A DNA stretch of 23,225 nucleotides from positions 1 through 23,225 of the forward strand of contig JAZOML010000013.1 of assembly GCA_045653945.1 (NCBI GenBank), in the 5' to 3' direction. Made by a program: the position numbers and the translations under genes. Source of the stretch: SIG673 sp045653945 (GTDB lineage Bacteria; Bacillota; Clostridia; Oscillospirales; CAG-272). Shown here piece after piece: positions 1 through 7,408 of this stretch; position 1 is the first letter of the stretch, and the number at the start of each line of letters is the position of its first letter. The notes under the pieces are model-generated. The model saw nothing but the letters and a program-made list of their open reading frames with translations. It was not told the DNA's origin and did no database searches.

Positions 1-811
1 TACCCTTACAGGTACGGCAACCTTTACCGCCACACATAATGCAGCTCATATCAACTGCGGCGGACGGCTCGGTGTAGGGATAGTAGCAGGGAGAGAAACG
101 AACCTGAAGAGTGCTGCCGAAAATACGCTTTGCGCTTTCAGTCATTGCCCATTTGAGATTTGCAAGGTTAATGCCCTCGCCGACAACAAGTCCCTCAACC
201 TGATAGAAGCACGGAGTGTGCTGCATATCGATCTCGTCAACACGGTAAACAACACCGGGAGAGATAATCATAAAGGGGGGCTTGTGTGTAAGCATATATC
301 TTACCTGAACACAGGAAGTGTGAGAACGGAGAAGAATGCTAGGATAATCAAGATAGAATGTGTCCTGCATATCACGTGCAGGGTGGTAGTATGGCATATT
401 GAGCATCTCGTAGTTGTACTTGTCTTGCTCGATTTCGGGACCGTAAGCAATAGAGAAGCCCATCTCCTTGTAAACGTCCTCCATCATCTTTCCAACTCTT
501 ATAAGAGGATGAATTTTACCTCTTACAAACTCAGGCGAGGCAATAGAAAGGTCAATGGTTACCTCGGTTTTGTTACCCGAAGCAAGCTGCTCCTTCATAG
601 CCTTGAATTTTGCCTCAAACTCATTTTTGAGAGTGTTGATAAGCTGACCTGCCTCACGCTTGTCCTCGGGGGAAAGCGCCTTCATATCGGCAAAAAGGTC
701 CTTCATTATCTTTTTGAAGGCGGTTTCGATTACGGCAAGTCCGTCGGCGGCAGAAACAGTTGCTAACTGTTGACCGAGGTCAGCACGTATTTGCTCGATT
801 TTGGTGTTCAT
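1..811 (-). CDS. pheS: Phenylalanine--tRNA ligase alpha subunit, 3' end outside window
   Basis: Alpha subunit of the (alpha-beta)2 class II synthetase that charges tRNA(Phe) in the cytoplasm. The 270 codons visible run from the ATG at 811 to the window edge, so roughly 70 C-terminal residues are missing. The start follows a GAAAGGAAG ribosome binding site. The N-terminal helical arm is followed by the catalytic core: HPLIRVGKMMEDVYKEMGF, an LRSHTS segment (usually LRTHTS), the motif 2 region YRVDEIDMQHTPCFYQVEG, and TEPSAAVDMSC with the CxxCGGKGCxxC cysteine cluster at the window edge. These are close to the family consensus. pheT would be expected just beyond the edge but cannot be seen. A T-box leader lies immediately upstream and should couple expression to uncharged tRNA(Phe). 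Confidence 0.96.
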   Translation of the reverse strand, partial: MNTKIEQIRADLGQQLATVSAADGLAVIETAFKKIMKDLFADMKALSPEDKREAGQLINTLKNEFEAKFKAMKEQLASGNKTEVTIDLSIASPEFVRGKIHPLIRVGKMMEDVYKEMGFSIAYGPEIEQDKYNYEMLNMPYYHPARDMQDTFYLDYPSILLRSHTSCVQVRYMLTHKPPFMIISPGVVYRVDEIDMQHTPCFYQVEGLVVGEGINLANLKWAMTESAKRIFGSTLQVRFSPCYYPYTEPSAAVDMSCIMCGGKGCRTCKG

Positions 812-842
812 TATATTTCTTCCTTTCAAATAATTTACAAAT

Positions 843-869
843 AAAAAACGCCCTTGAAAATAAGGGACG
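843..869 (-). terminator. T-box terminator hairpin of the pheS leader
   Basis: On the minus strand an RNA stem (CCCTT ... AAGGG, 851-866) is followed by a T run (842-849 in revcomp). It lies directly after the T-box sequence and before the pheS ribosome binding site. In T-box logic this is the terminator competing with the antiterminator formed by the T-box element. Seen directly; function from the known mechanism. Confidence 0.8.
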
Positions 870-1101
870 ATAAAACCGTGGTACCACCCTTTTTCAAAGA
901 CGAACTTTGCACTCATTTTCCCTTTATCGCAGAGAATACGGACCGTTTAACGCAAAAAAGTGCTTTTCACGGACAGCTCCATCGCCGAAATTCCCGCTCA
1001 GTCCCCCTTTGGAAAACTTCCAGCCTAAATGATTTTCCATCTCTTGAAGGTTTTTGAATGTGCGGTACTTATACGATTTCAATGCTTTGTTTATTTAGTT
1101 C
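843..1101 (-). promoter_or_regulatory. T-box riboswitch leader of pheS
   Basis: The minus strand carries the conserved T-box element AGGGTGGTACCACGG (about 876-890), followed by an intrinsic terminator, with a strong promoter about 210 bases upstream. A possible stem I closes by AUCG/CGAU pairing (1074-1077 with 926-929) and CCG/CGG pairing (1063-1065 with 943-945). The internal loop has an AGUA motif on its 5' side, like the usual S-turn, and a UUC triplet on its 3' side (RNA sense 936-934). UUC is a Phe codon, matching pheS. The usual purine after the specifier is a U here, so the specifier is tentative; the T-box itself is clear. Uncharged tRNA(Phe) should promote readthrough into pheS. 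Confidence 0.9.
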
Positions 1102-1107
1102 TTTACG

Positions 1108-1136
1108 ATTATAGCATAATATGAAATTTTTGTCAA
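1108..1136 (-). promoter_or_regulatory. Sigma-A promoter of pheS
   Basis: Minus strand TTGACA (1131-1136) and TATAAT (1108-1113) with a 17-base spacer, a consensus match at both boxes. Transcription would start near 1101, just upstream of the T-box leader. Confidence 0.88.
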
Positions 1137-1154
1137 GTATTTTTAGACAAATGC

Positions 1155-1183
1155 TTGACATTATTTTGAGTATATGCTACAAT
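1155..1183 (+). promoter_or_regulatory. Sigma-A promoter of the acetylxylan esterase gene
   Basis: Plus strand TTGACA (1155-1160), 17-base spacer, TACAAT (1178-1183). Start of transcription would be near 1190. It is back to back with the pheS promoter, 18 bases apart. Its position rules out the upstream in-frame ATG at 1174 as the esterase start. Confidence 0.85.
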
Positions 1184-1227
1184 TTGTGCGGATAAACAAA
1201 TGTAATTCTTTAAAGGAGAAAATTATT

Positions 1228-2187
1228 ATGCCACTTTTAGATATGCCCATTGAGGAGCTTCTTAAATATCAGGGAAGAAATCCTCGCCCCGCAGATTTTG
1301 ATGAATTTTGGGATAAGTCCCTTGAAGAATTAAATGCTATTGATCCTAAGCTTGATTTTAAGCCTTTTCCGTGGGCTTGCAAGATAGCAGATGCTTACGA
1401 GCTTACTTTTACATCTACAAAGGGTGCAAGAATTTACGCCAAATTCCTAAAGCCAAAGAATATTGATGGAAAGGTTCCCGCAGTTCTACATTTTCACGGT
1501 CTTTCGGGACACTCTCTCCCTTGGACGGATATGATTAAATATGCGGCTCAGGGCTTTGTTATTGCAAGCCTTGATACAAGAGGTCAGGGCGGTTACTCGC
1601 AGGATGCAGGTTCAAAGTACGGCACTTCGTTCTGCACGCCGTTTATGAGAGGTCTTGACGGTGAGCCAACCGAGCTTTTGATGCGTGATTGCTTCCTTGA
1701 TACCGCAATGCTTGCAAAAATAGTTATGGGGCTTGATTACGTTGACGAAACAAGAGTTGGAGCATTTGGCGGATCGCAGGGCGGTGCACTTACGGTAGCT
1801 TGTGCGGCACTTGTTTCAAGTTTAAAGCTATGTGCCCCCACTCACCCTTATCTCTGCGACTACAAGAGAGTTTGGGAAATGGACCTTGCCAAGGACGCAT
1901 ATGATGGACTTCGTTATTATTTCCGCCACTTTGACCCTCGCCACGAGAGAGAAGATGAGATATTTACAAAGCTCGGCTACATCGACCTGCAATTCCTTGC
2001 TCCTCGTATAAAAGCGAAGGTTCAGCTTGCAACGGGACTTATGGATAACATTTGTCCGCCCTCATCGCAGTTTGCAATGTATAATAAGCTCACCTGCGAA
2101 AAGAGCTATATTCTTTATCCCGACTACGGTCATGAAGGACTCAAGGGACAAGACCTTATCGACTTTGAATTCCTTTCTACACTTTAA
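1228..2187 (+). CDS. CE7-family acetylxylan esterase / cephalosporin-C deacetylase
   Basis: Alpha/beta hydrolase of 319 residues that removes acetyl groups from xylo-oligosaccharides and similar small acetyl esters; family CE7. Family marks are all present: RGQ at 118-120, the nucleophile elbow GGSQGG with Ser183, Asp273 in LMDN, and the HE pair with His302 in YGHEG. No signal peptide or membrane segment is visible, so it should be cytoplasmic, as CE7 enzymes usually are, acting on imported acetylated oligosaccharides. The ATG at 1228 is chosen because AAGGAG at 1213-1218 is well spaced; an in-frame ATG at 1174 lies inside the promoter. It is a single-gene unit ended by a hairpin terminator. 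Length is normal for CE7. The exact substrate cannot be read from sequence. Confidence 0.93.
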   Translation: MPLLDMPIEELLKYQGRNPRPADFDEFWDKSLEELNAIDPKLDFKPFPWACKIADAYELTFTSTKGARIYAKFLKPKNIDGKVPAVLHFHGLSGHSLPWTDMIKYAAQGFVIASLDTRGQGGYSQDAGSKYGTSFCTPFMRGLDGEPTELLMRDCFLDTAMLAKIVMGLDYVDETRVGAFGGSQGGALTVACAALVSSLKLCAPTHPYLCDYKRVWEMDLAKDAYDGLRYYFRHFDPRHEREDEIFTKLGYIDLQFLAPRIKAKVQLATGLMDNICPPSSQFAMYNKLTCEKSYILYPDYGHEGLKGQDLIDFEFLSTL

Positions 2188-2199
2188 ATTTACATAAGA

Positions 2200-2225
2200 A
2201 AAGCACCCGAATTTCGGGTGCTTTT
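2200..2225. terminator. Bidirectional terminator between esterase gene and gal operon
   Basis: Stem AAGCACCCGAA / TTCGGGTGCTT with A and T runs on both flanks, placed between two convergent transcripts. It can end the plus-strand esterase message and the minus-strand gal operon message. Confidence 0.88.
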
Positions 2226-2240
2226 TGTATTTAAGTTGGC

Positions 2241-3296
2241 TTAAAGTCCTATTTTTTCAATAATCTTGTTTGCTATGCGGTACATTCCGACATTTCCCGG
2301 GTGAGAGAGCCAACCGTCAGGAGCAACTTCAATGCTTCCGTCAGGTTTAACATAGGTTTGCCCCTTTGTCGCCTGATTTTCCTTAATCGGCATCATAGTA
2401 GAGAGGTCTATGCTCTCGATTTTCCACTTATTAAGACCTGCAACAAGCTCGGCGTGTGTGGGAGTCTTGTTATACCAACCGTATACCCAAATAATACGAG
2501 CCTTCGGGCAATGCTCCTTTAAAATCTTCATAAATGGCTCGCAGGTTTTCTTGTAAACCTCAACTCTGTCTGGGTTATTAGCGTTATCGCCAATTTGAAT
2601 AATAGCAAGGTCGATGTCGTCGGTTAAATCCTCAATAGTAGGTCTGCCTGTAACACGGTTTGGATTTTTATACACGTTATCGTAAAAGCTTTGCTCGGTA
2701 TCGTTGCACTCAAAGTGGACGCCGTGTAGCTTTACAAACTGACAGTTAGGGTTATATTCCTTAATTTAGGTTGTAACGTGGTAATAATAGTCATTTTGCG
2801 GGTCGGATGCGCACATTCCGTAATAGATCATAGCAAGAAGCAGGGAGTTACCCATAAATAAAGCTTTTTTAGGTATAATCGGAACAGTAATTTCAGTGCC
2901 GTCAACCTGCTTTACGATAGCTTTTTTCTCGCCGTTTTCAATGACAATGTTTGAAAAAGAAACGTGTTCGCCGTCAGTCTTAACCGTTTCCTCGGAAAGA
3001 GAAAAGGTGTCAAGCGTTACGCCTGAAATAGCAACTCTGAACTGTTCAGCGCTGTGGTAAACGGAAAGGTAAAGTGGGTCAAAGGAATAGTTGATATTAA
3101 AATCACCTTCGGCAATGTCGTTAGTATTTGCGATACCCTCAACGCCATTTTTATCATAGGTATATATGATATATTTTGCACCATTTTCCGCTTTGCCACT
3201 TGCCTTTAAAACTATCTTTTCGGCAGTAGAAAAGGTTTTTTCGGTTGTGAGAGCTGAGTTGATTTTAATAAGGTTGTTCAAAAGAATTGTATTCAT
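2241..3296 (-). pseudogene. SGNH/GDSL-type esterase interrupted by one in-frame stop
   Basis: One continuous minus-strand frame of 352 codons encodes an SGNH-hydrolase-like protein, broken only by a TAA at 2766-2768 (codon 177). Before the stop are an N-terminal beta-rich region and block I, FMGNSLLL with candidate nucleophile Ser151. After it come LAIIQIGDNANN (block III-like) and WLSHPGN with candidate catalytic His332. Both halves are intact and in the same frame, so neither alone holds a complete catalytic set. TAT or TAC (Tyr) would need a single base change at the TAA. Start is the ATG at 3296 behind AGGTGA; the GTG at 3305 is part of that site. It is the last gene of the gal operon, 15 bases after the HTH gene. 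A recent nonsense mutation or a sequencing error are both possible. Esterase substrate unknown. Confidence 0.85.
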
Positions 3297-3311
3297 AATA
3301 ATCACCTATTA

Positions 3312-3503
3312 TCAATTATTCATGCTATTATCGAATAATTTATGCAATTTAGTGAACATTTCATTTGAAGGACGAAGTCGTTTTTCTATAAAATCATCAA
3401 GACAGGCAAGACTGATTTTTAGTTCCGAGCAAATGATAAGGCGATGCGTTCCGCTCGCCTTTATCAAGTGTTCAAGATTTTCGTAAATGTATTCGTCCGT
3501 CAT
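3312..3503 (-). CDS. Small XRE-like helix-turn-helix protein in the gal operon
   Basis: A 63-residue protein whose whole length lines up without gaps to a Cro/C1 (XRE) HTH pattern: helix 1 at YENLEHLIKASG, the helix-turn-helix spanning about residues 22-40 (SELKIS followed by CLDDFIEKR), then RPS and a closing KLHKLF helix. This alignment was made by eye and is moderate evidence. The ATG at 3503 directly follows the TAA of galM with no bases between and has no clear ribosome binding site of its own, so translation probably depends on ribosomes finishing galM. The SGNH gene begins 15 bases after its stop. It could be a regulator of the operon or a small DNA-binding protein of another role; a chance ORF is less likely given the tight packing. 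Confidence 0.62.
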   Translation of the reverse strand: MTDEYIYENLEHLIKASGTHRLIICSELKISLACLDDFIEKRLRPSNEMFTKLHKLFDNSMNN

Positions 3504-4592
3504 TTATTCAACGTCAAATTTGAATACGGTTACAGAATTGTAATCCTTGCCGGGACCGAAAATGCAGGAGGGGAATTCGGGCTGGTTGGGAGTGTCGGGC
3601 CAGAAGCCTGTTTCAAGGCAAATAGCACCGTGCTTTTTGGAAACAACACCGTTTTTGAAAATCTTGCCGTCATCCATAAAGTTACCGGAGTAAACCTGGA
3701 TACCGGGGGCATCTGTGTAAACGGTTACCTTTCTACCGCTTTCGACGTCGCGAAGTGTTGCACACTTTTTGAGTACAAAATCGTGCTTCCAGGTGATGCT
3801 TTCGTCGGTATCGATTACAAAGGAGTGGTCGTATCCGCCGCTTGCGAGCTTTAACTGTTCCTCATTGTTGTCAATATCCGCACCGATTGCCTTTTCGGTA
3901 CGGAAATCAAATGCAGTACCCGCTACGTCCATAAGACCTGTGGGAATAAGAATGTCGTCAATAGCAACAATCTTTCCGCAACCGAGTGTCATAAGCTGAT
4001 TTCTTACGTTTTGAGTGTCATAACCTGCAAGGTTAAAGTATGCGTGGTTTGTCATAGCAATAGGAGTATCCTTGTCAGCTACTGCATTATACTTTATAAC
4101 AAACTCGCCGTTATCGTCAAGTCTGTAAAGAACCTTAACGTCAACGTTACCGGGGAAGCCTTCCTCGCCGTCAACTGAGGTATAAGTAAGAGTGAGCTTA
4201 TCAGCGCCGCAAGATGCACAAGCGCCTGTTTCTACTGCCCAAGTCTTTTTATCCCAACCAACGTTTCCGCCGTGTAGAGAAGTAATACCCTTTTCGTTTT
4301 TTGGAGTTTGGTATTCAACGCCGTTTACTGAAAACTTTCCGTCCTTAATTCTATTTGCGTATCTACCGATAAGCGCACCGTGATAACCGTCATTGGTCAT
4401 ATATTCTTCGGGAGTGTCATATCCACAAACAATATCCTTTACGTTGCCGTTTTTATCGGGCATTTTGATTGACTGAATAATACCGCCAAGGTCAAGTATT
4501 GTAACCTCAATACCGCATTTTGAGGACATTGTATAGGCAAAAACCTCACGTCCGTCGCTGATTTTTCCAAAAAGCTTCTTTGAAATAGCCAT
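3504..4592 (-). CDS. galM: Galactose mutarotase (aldose 1-epimerase)
   Basis: Interconverts the alpha and beta anomers of galactose, feeding alpha-galactose to the Leloir pathway; cytoplasmic. The 362 residues have the beta-sandwich family marks: HGALIGRYANRI near 71-82, His107 in LHGG, His183 in TNHAYFNLAG (catalytic acid), and Glu327 in CLET followed by PDTPNQPEFPS (catalytic base). Length is typical. Start is the ATG at 4592 with AGGAG nine bases upstream. It lies 24 bases after galT in the same transcript. galK and galE are not in the operon, so the kinase and epimerase must be encoded elsewhere. Confidence 0.95.
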   Translation of the reverse strand: MAISKKLFGKISDGREVFAYTMSSKCGIEVTILDLGGIIQSIKMPDKNGNVKDIVCGYDTPEEYMTNDGYHGALIGRYANRIKDGKFSVNGVEYQTPKNEKGITSLHGGNVGWDKKTWAVETGACASCGADKLTLTYTSVDGEEGFPGNVDVKVLYRLDDNGEFVIKYNAVADKDTPIAMTNHAYFNLAGYDTQNVRNQLMTLGCGKIVAIDDILIPTGLMDVAGTAFDFRTEKAIGADIDNNEEQLKLASGGYDHSFVIDTDESITWKHDFVLKKCATLRDVESGRKVTVYTDAPGIQVYSGNFMDDGKIFKNGVVSKKHGAICLETGFWPDTPNQPEFPSCIFGPGKDYNSVTVFKFDVE

Positions 4593-4616
4593 AAATTAAA
4601 TCTCCTATATCAAAAA

Positions 4617-5612
4617 TTATTTACCTGATTTTAAAAACTTTTCAACTGCCACACGAAGCTCCTCAGCCTTTGCCTCGGGAGCGGTGGGGTTGCAGTGAGC
4701 CCAGATACCTGTTTCGGACGATGCCATAAACTGCTGCTTGTCGGCGGAACGCATCGGGGGATAAAGCTCAATGTGGAAGTGGAAATACTCGTCGTTTGCA
4801 GGATACTCAGCCTCGCTGTTGACGGGGCCGTTGTGCATTGTCATCATATAAGGGAATTTGTAATCAAAAAGCTCATCATAAGAGCCGAGAACAACCTTAA
4901 TTATATCCGCAAGGTCGCAAACTCCCTTATCGTCAAGCTGATTTATTCTGCTGATATGTTTTTTTGCTGCAATATAAACACCGTAAGCATAATCGGCAAA
5001 GAAGGGCATATATGCAATAAAGCTATCGTTTTGATAAACAATACGCTCCTTAAATGCAAGCTCCTCCTCAATCATATCGCAAAATAGACAAGTGCCGTTG
5101 TTTTCCTTATACTTTTTTGCCGCATCGAGCTCAAGCTCTATTTTCTTAGGCATTACGGAAAAGCCGTACATCTGACCGTGAGGGTGAGGCATTGTAGTAC
5201 CGCACTTATCACCTCTGTTTTCAAAGGGGAAAACGTACTTTATCTTCTCGTCGGCTGCCATAGCGTTAAAACGCTCAATCCAAAGGCGTACAAGCTTCTG
5301 AATATGCTCACGGGGAAGCAGGCAAAGGCTACCTGTATGGTCGGGAGAATAGAGAATAACCTCGCACTTACCGTATGAGGGAGCAACCTTATAAAGTCTT
5401 TTTCCTGCCTCGGTTACGGGGAAATCCATTTCGGGGGGATTTTGAGAAAGTGCAGGAAAGTCATTATCGTACGCATAAACGTCGTAATCGGGGACTTTAC
5501 CGAATTTAGGGCAAAAAGGACAAAAATCCTTGGGCATCTGAGGTCTGTTCTGACGGTGTGATGCTACCATTGTCCAGTCGTCAATCATTGGGTTCCATCT
5601 GAGTTCTGCCAT
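4617..5612 (-). CDS. galT: Galactose-1-phosphate uridylyltransferase
   Basis: Transfers UMP from UDP-glucose to galactose-1-phosphate, the second step of the Leloir pathway. At 331 residues it is of the classical HIT-superfamily type, not the longer GalT2 form common in Firmicutes. Visible marks are CPFC (Cys31, Cys34; metal-binding pair), FENRGDKCGTTMPHPHGQ with the nucleophile His145 in the HPH triad, and the C-terminal HFHIELYPP block. Start is the ATG at 5612 with GAAAGGAAC upstream. It is first in the operon galT-galM-HTH-SGNH, with a strong promoter 42 bases upstream of the start codon. Confidence 0.95.
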   Translation of the reverse strand: MAELRWNPMIDDWTMVASHRQNRPQMPKDFCPFCPKFGKVPDYDVYAYDNDFPALSQNPPEMDFPVTEAGKRLYKVAPSYGKCEVILYSPDHTGSLCLLPREHIQKLVRLWIERFNAMAADEKIKYVFPFENRGDKCGTTMPHPHGQMYGFSVMPKKIELELDAAKKYKENNGTCLFCDMIEEELAFKERIVYQNDSFIAYMPFFADYAYGVYIAAKKHISRINQLDDKGVCDLADIIKVVLGSYDELFDYKFPYMMTMHNGPVNSEAEYPANDEYFHFHIELYPPMRSADKQQFMASSETGIWAHCNPTAPEAKAEELRVAVEKFLKSGK

Positions 5613-5653
5613 TTTTGTGTTCCTTTCAAAGGGGAAAATAAATTAACATTAAA

Positions 5654-5682
5654 ATTATATCACATATTTTAATGTATTTCAA
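5654..5682 (-). promoter_or_regulatory. Promoter of the galT-galM operon
   Basis: Minus strand TTGAAA (5677-5682), 17-base spacer, TATAAT (5654-5659), with a TG two bases or so upstream of the -10. It sits in the 98-base gap between the trmH-like gene and galT. No clear terminator separates it from the upstream gene, so some readthrough into the gal genes is possible. Confidence 0.78.
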
Positions 5683-5710
5683 GTGTTACAGTAAAATTTT
5701 ACCATATTTT

Positions 5711-6487
5711 TTAATTTTGCTTTGTAACCTCAAAGGCAAGTATTGCCGAGGCTGACGCAGCAGAGAGAGCCATTGGGAAATCTCTGCCGTAATCAAGTCT
5801 TACAGTAAGGTCGGAAAGCTCAGTTAACGCCTTTGAAAAGCCGCGTTTTTCACCGCCAACCGCAAGTATAAGAGGTTTTTTAAGATTAGAAAGATGTGCA
5901 GGGGCAGGCGCATTCATATCAGCGCATACAAGTCGGTACCCGACTTGCTTTAACGCTTTAACAATTTCAGACTCATCACCACAAATTATAGGCAGCATTT
6001 CCGATGCACCCGCCGATGAACGACAAACTATACCTGCCGAAACCATTGCGTTTCGTTTTGGTAAAATTACACCGTCAGCGCCTGCTGCATAAATGCTTCT
6101 TATTGCATAACCGAGGTTATATGGGTCCTCAATACCCTCTAAAATTACGTAAAAACCGCATTTTTGCGGATTTTTGATGTCAAAATCAAACTCACGTTTT
6201 TCGCATAGCATTATAACTCCGCCGTGAGATGAGCCGTTTGCATAGGTGTTTATTACGTCGGTAGGTACGTTTTTAAGCTCATATCCGTAGGTAAAAGAGC
6301 GAGCCTTCAAAAATCCAAGGAGCTTTCCGTTACCCTTGACGTTGTTTTCATCAAATAAAATAGCGATAATTTTTCTCTTAATTATCCCCTTGTCTATTCC
6401 CTCGAAAATCGAGCGTATCGACACCATACCCTCAAAAACGTCAATATCAGTGTAAAAAATATCCTTTATTTCGCTATTTTGCTGCAT
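5711..6487 (-). CDS. TrmH/SpoU-family RNA 2'-O-ribose methyltransferase
   Basis: SPOUT-class enzyme using S-adenosylmethionine to methylate a ribose 2'-OH in rRNA or tRNA. The 258 residues comprise an N-terminal substrate-binding domain (about 20-105) and the trefoil-knot catalytic domain. Motif 1 is VILEGIEDPYNLG (114-126) followed by Arg130; motif 2 is PLILAVGGEKRG; the motif 3 region is FPMALSAASASAIL. Motif 3 lacks the usual SLN asparagine, so target and activity are uncertain. Start at the ATG at 6487 is preferred because GAAAGG sits nine bases upstream; an ATG at 6508 would add seven residues but has no site. It is divergent from sigK. Whether it acts on 23S rRNA (RlmB-like) or tRNA cannot be decided here. 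Confidence 0.88.
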   Translation of the reverse strand: MQQNSEIKDIFYTDIDVFEGMVSIRSIFEGIDKGIIKRKIIAILFDENNVKGNGKLLGFLKARSFTYGYELKNVPTDVINTYANGSSHGGVIMLCEKREFDFDIKNPQKCGFYVILEGIEDPYNLGYAIRSIYAAGADGVILPKRNAMVSAGIVCRSSAGASEMLPIICGDESEIVKALKQVGYRLVCADMNAPAPAHLSNLKKPLILAVGGEKRGFSKALTELSDLTVRLDYGRDFPMALSAASASAILAFEVTKQN

Positions 6488-6526
6488 ATAGCCAAACCTT
6501 TCATACATATATTACATAACACTTTG

Positions 6527-6555
6527 ATTTTAACACAAAAGACAACTTTTTGCAA
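6527..6555 (-). promoter_or_regulatory. Possible promoter of the trmH-like gene
   Basis: Minus strand TTGCAA (6550-6555), 17-base spacer, TAAAAT (6527-6532). Both boxes match in four or five of six positions, and placement upstream of the gene is right. Confidence 0.45.
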
Positions 6556-6600
6556 TAGTGTTTTTTGAAAATCGGGTGAATATTTTTGAGGAGAAAGTTT

Positions 6601-7287
6601 ATGAACTTCTTAACAATGATTTTGTTGCGTTTTCGCTATATGTTTTTGCGTGTTACGCAAAACAGAGAATATCCCCCTCCGCTTTCCGATGAGGAAGAAA
6701 GTAATTGCTTTAAGCTTTGGGTTGAAAACAAGGATTACAGTGCGAGAAATAAGCTTGTTGAACATAACCTGAGACTCGTAGCTCACATAATAAAAAAATA
6801 TTACAGTCAAAGTCAAAATCAAGAGGATATAATGTCAATTGGTACGATTGGACTGATAAAAGCAGTTGATACCTATAAAAACGGTACGGGTACAAGATTT
6901 GCTACCTACGCTTCAAGGTGTATTCAAAATGAGATTTTGATGTATTTTCGTTCAAAAAAGAAGTATGCGCTTGAGGTATCTTTAAATGAAACGATTGACG
7001 TTGATAAGGACGGAAATTCTCTTACGTATATGGATATTATAGCCGCCCCGGACACTATTGCAGAGGATTTGGACACAAAAATTATGAGCGAAAGGGCAAA
7101 AAAAATTATTATGACTTGTCTTGATGACAGAGAAAGGCAGATAATTGTATATCGGTATGGGCTTGGCGGAGATGAACCGTTAACACAAAAGGAACTTGCA
7201 AAAAAACTAAAAATATCACGCTCCTATGTATCAAGGATAGAAAAATCAGCACTTGATAAAATCAGAAATCGACTTGGAATTAAGTGA
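6601..7287 (+). CDS. sigK: RNA polymerase sporulation sigma factor, SigK type
   Basis: Late mother-cell sporulation sigma factor by family. The 228 residues have sigma-70 region 2 at about 47-118, including the conserved NKLVEHNLRLVAHIIKKYY, MSIGTIGLIKAVDTY and FATYASRCIQNEILM, and region 4 at about 170-226 with the HTH around 194-215 (ELAKKLKISRSYVSRIEK). These closely match SigK as I recall it, including the PPPLSDEEE segment corresponding to PQPLSSSEE. Ahead of it lies a short hydrophobic/basic stretch (1-17) like the pro-sequence of pro-SigK. The ATG at 6601 with GAGGAG seven bases upstream is preferred over an in-frame TTG at 6586. The gene is whole, with no skin-type insertion. SigE is a paralog; SigK is the better fit. 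Confidence 0.88.
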   Translation: MNFLTMILLRFRYMFLRVTQNREYPPPLSDEEESNCFKLWVENKDYSARNKLVEHNLRLVAHIIKKYYSQSQNQEDIMSIGTIGLIKAVDTYKNGTGTRFATYASRCIQNEILMYFRSKKKYALEVSLNETIDVDKDGNSLTYMDIIAAPDTIAEDLDTKIMSERAKKIIMTCLDDRERQIIVYRYGLGGDEPLTQKELAKKLKISRSYVSRIEKSALDKIRNRLGIK

Positions 7288-7347
7288 TTTTGTAGGTGTT
7301 GCACAAAAAAATATATTAAAATTTAGTATCCGTTCATTTTTGTTAAC

Positions 7348-7376
7348 TTGACATATAATTTCAAATAAAGTATAAT
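7348..7376 (+). promoter_or_regulatory. Promoter of the ABC transporter operon
   Basis: TTGACA (7348-7353), 17-base spacer, TATAAT (7371-7376), perfect at both boxes, 33 bases ahead of the permease start. It makes the transporter independent of sigK transcription. Confidence 0.88.
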
Positions 7377-7408
7377 TAATAAAGAATATTAATTTTGGAG
7401 TTAAAAAC

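Noticed and set aside
218..766. Plus-strand open frame antisense to pheS
   Set aside because: Shadow of the conserved pheS frame; no family resemblance or ribosome binding site.
1174..1227. Longer N-terminus for the CE7 esterase from an upstream ATG
   Set aside because: That ATG lies inside the promoter, upstream of the expected transcription start, and has no ribosome binding site.
2766..2768. Stop codon readthrough or an alternative genetic code in the SGNH gene
   Set aside because: TAA ends many intact genes here and there is no recoding signal visible; mutation or sequencing error is simpler.
4695..5087. Plus-strand open frame within galT
   Set aside because: Antisense to a strongly conserved gene, with no independent support.
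5690..5710. Terminator after the trmH-like gene (TAAAATTTTA palindrome)
   Set aside because: Stem is only AT pairs with no GC and no clear T run.
6561..6600. SigE/SigF-like promoter ahead of sigK (GAATATT near 6577)
   Set aside because: No matching second box at proper spacing before the start codon.
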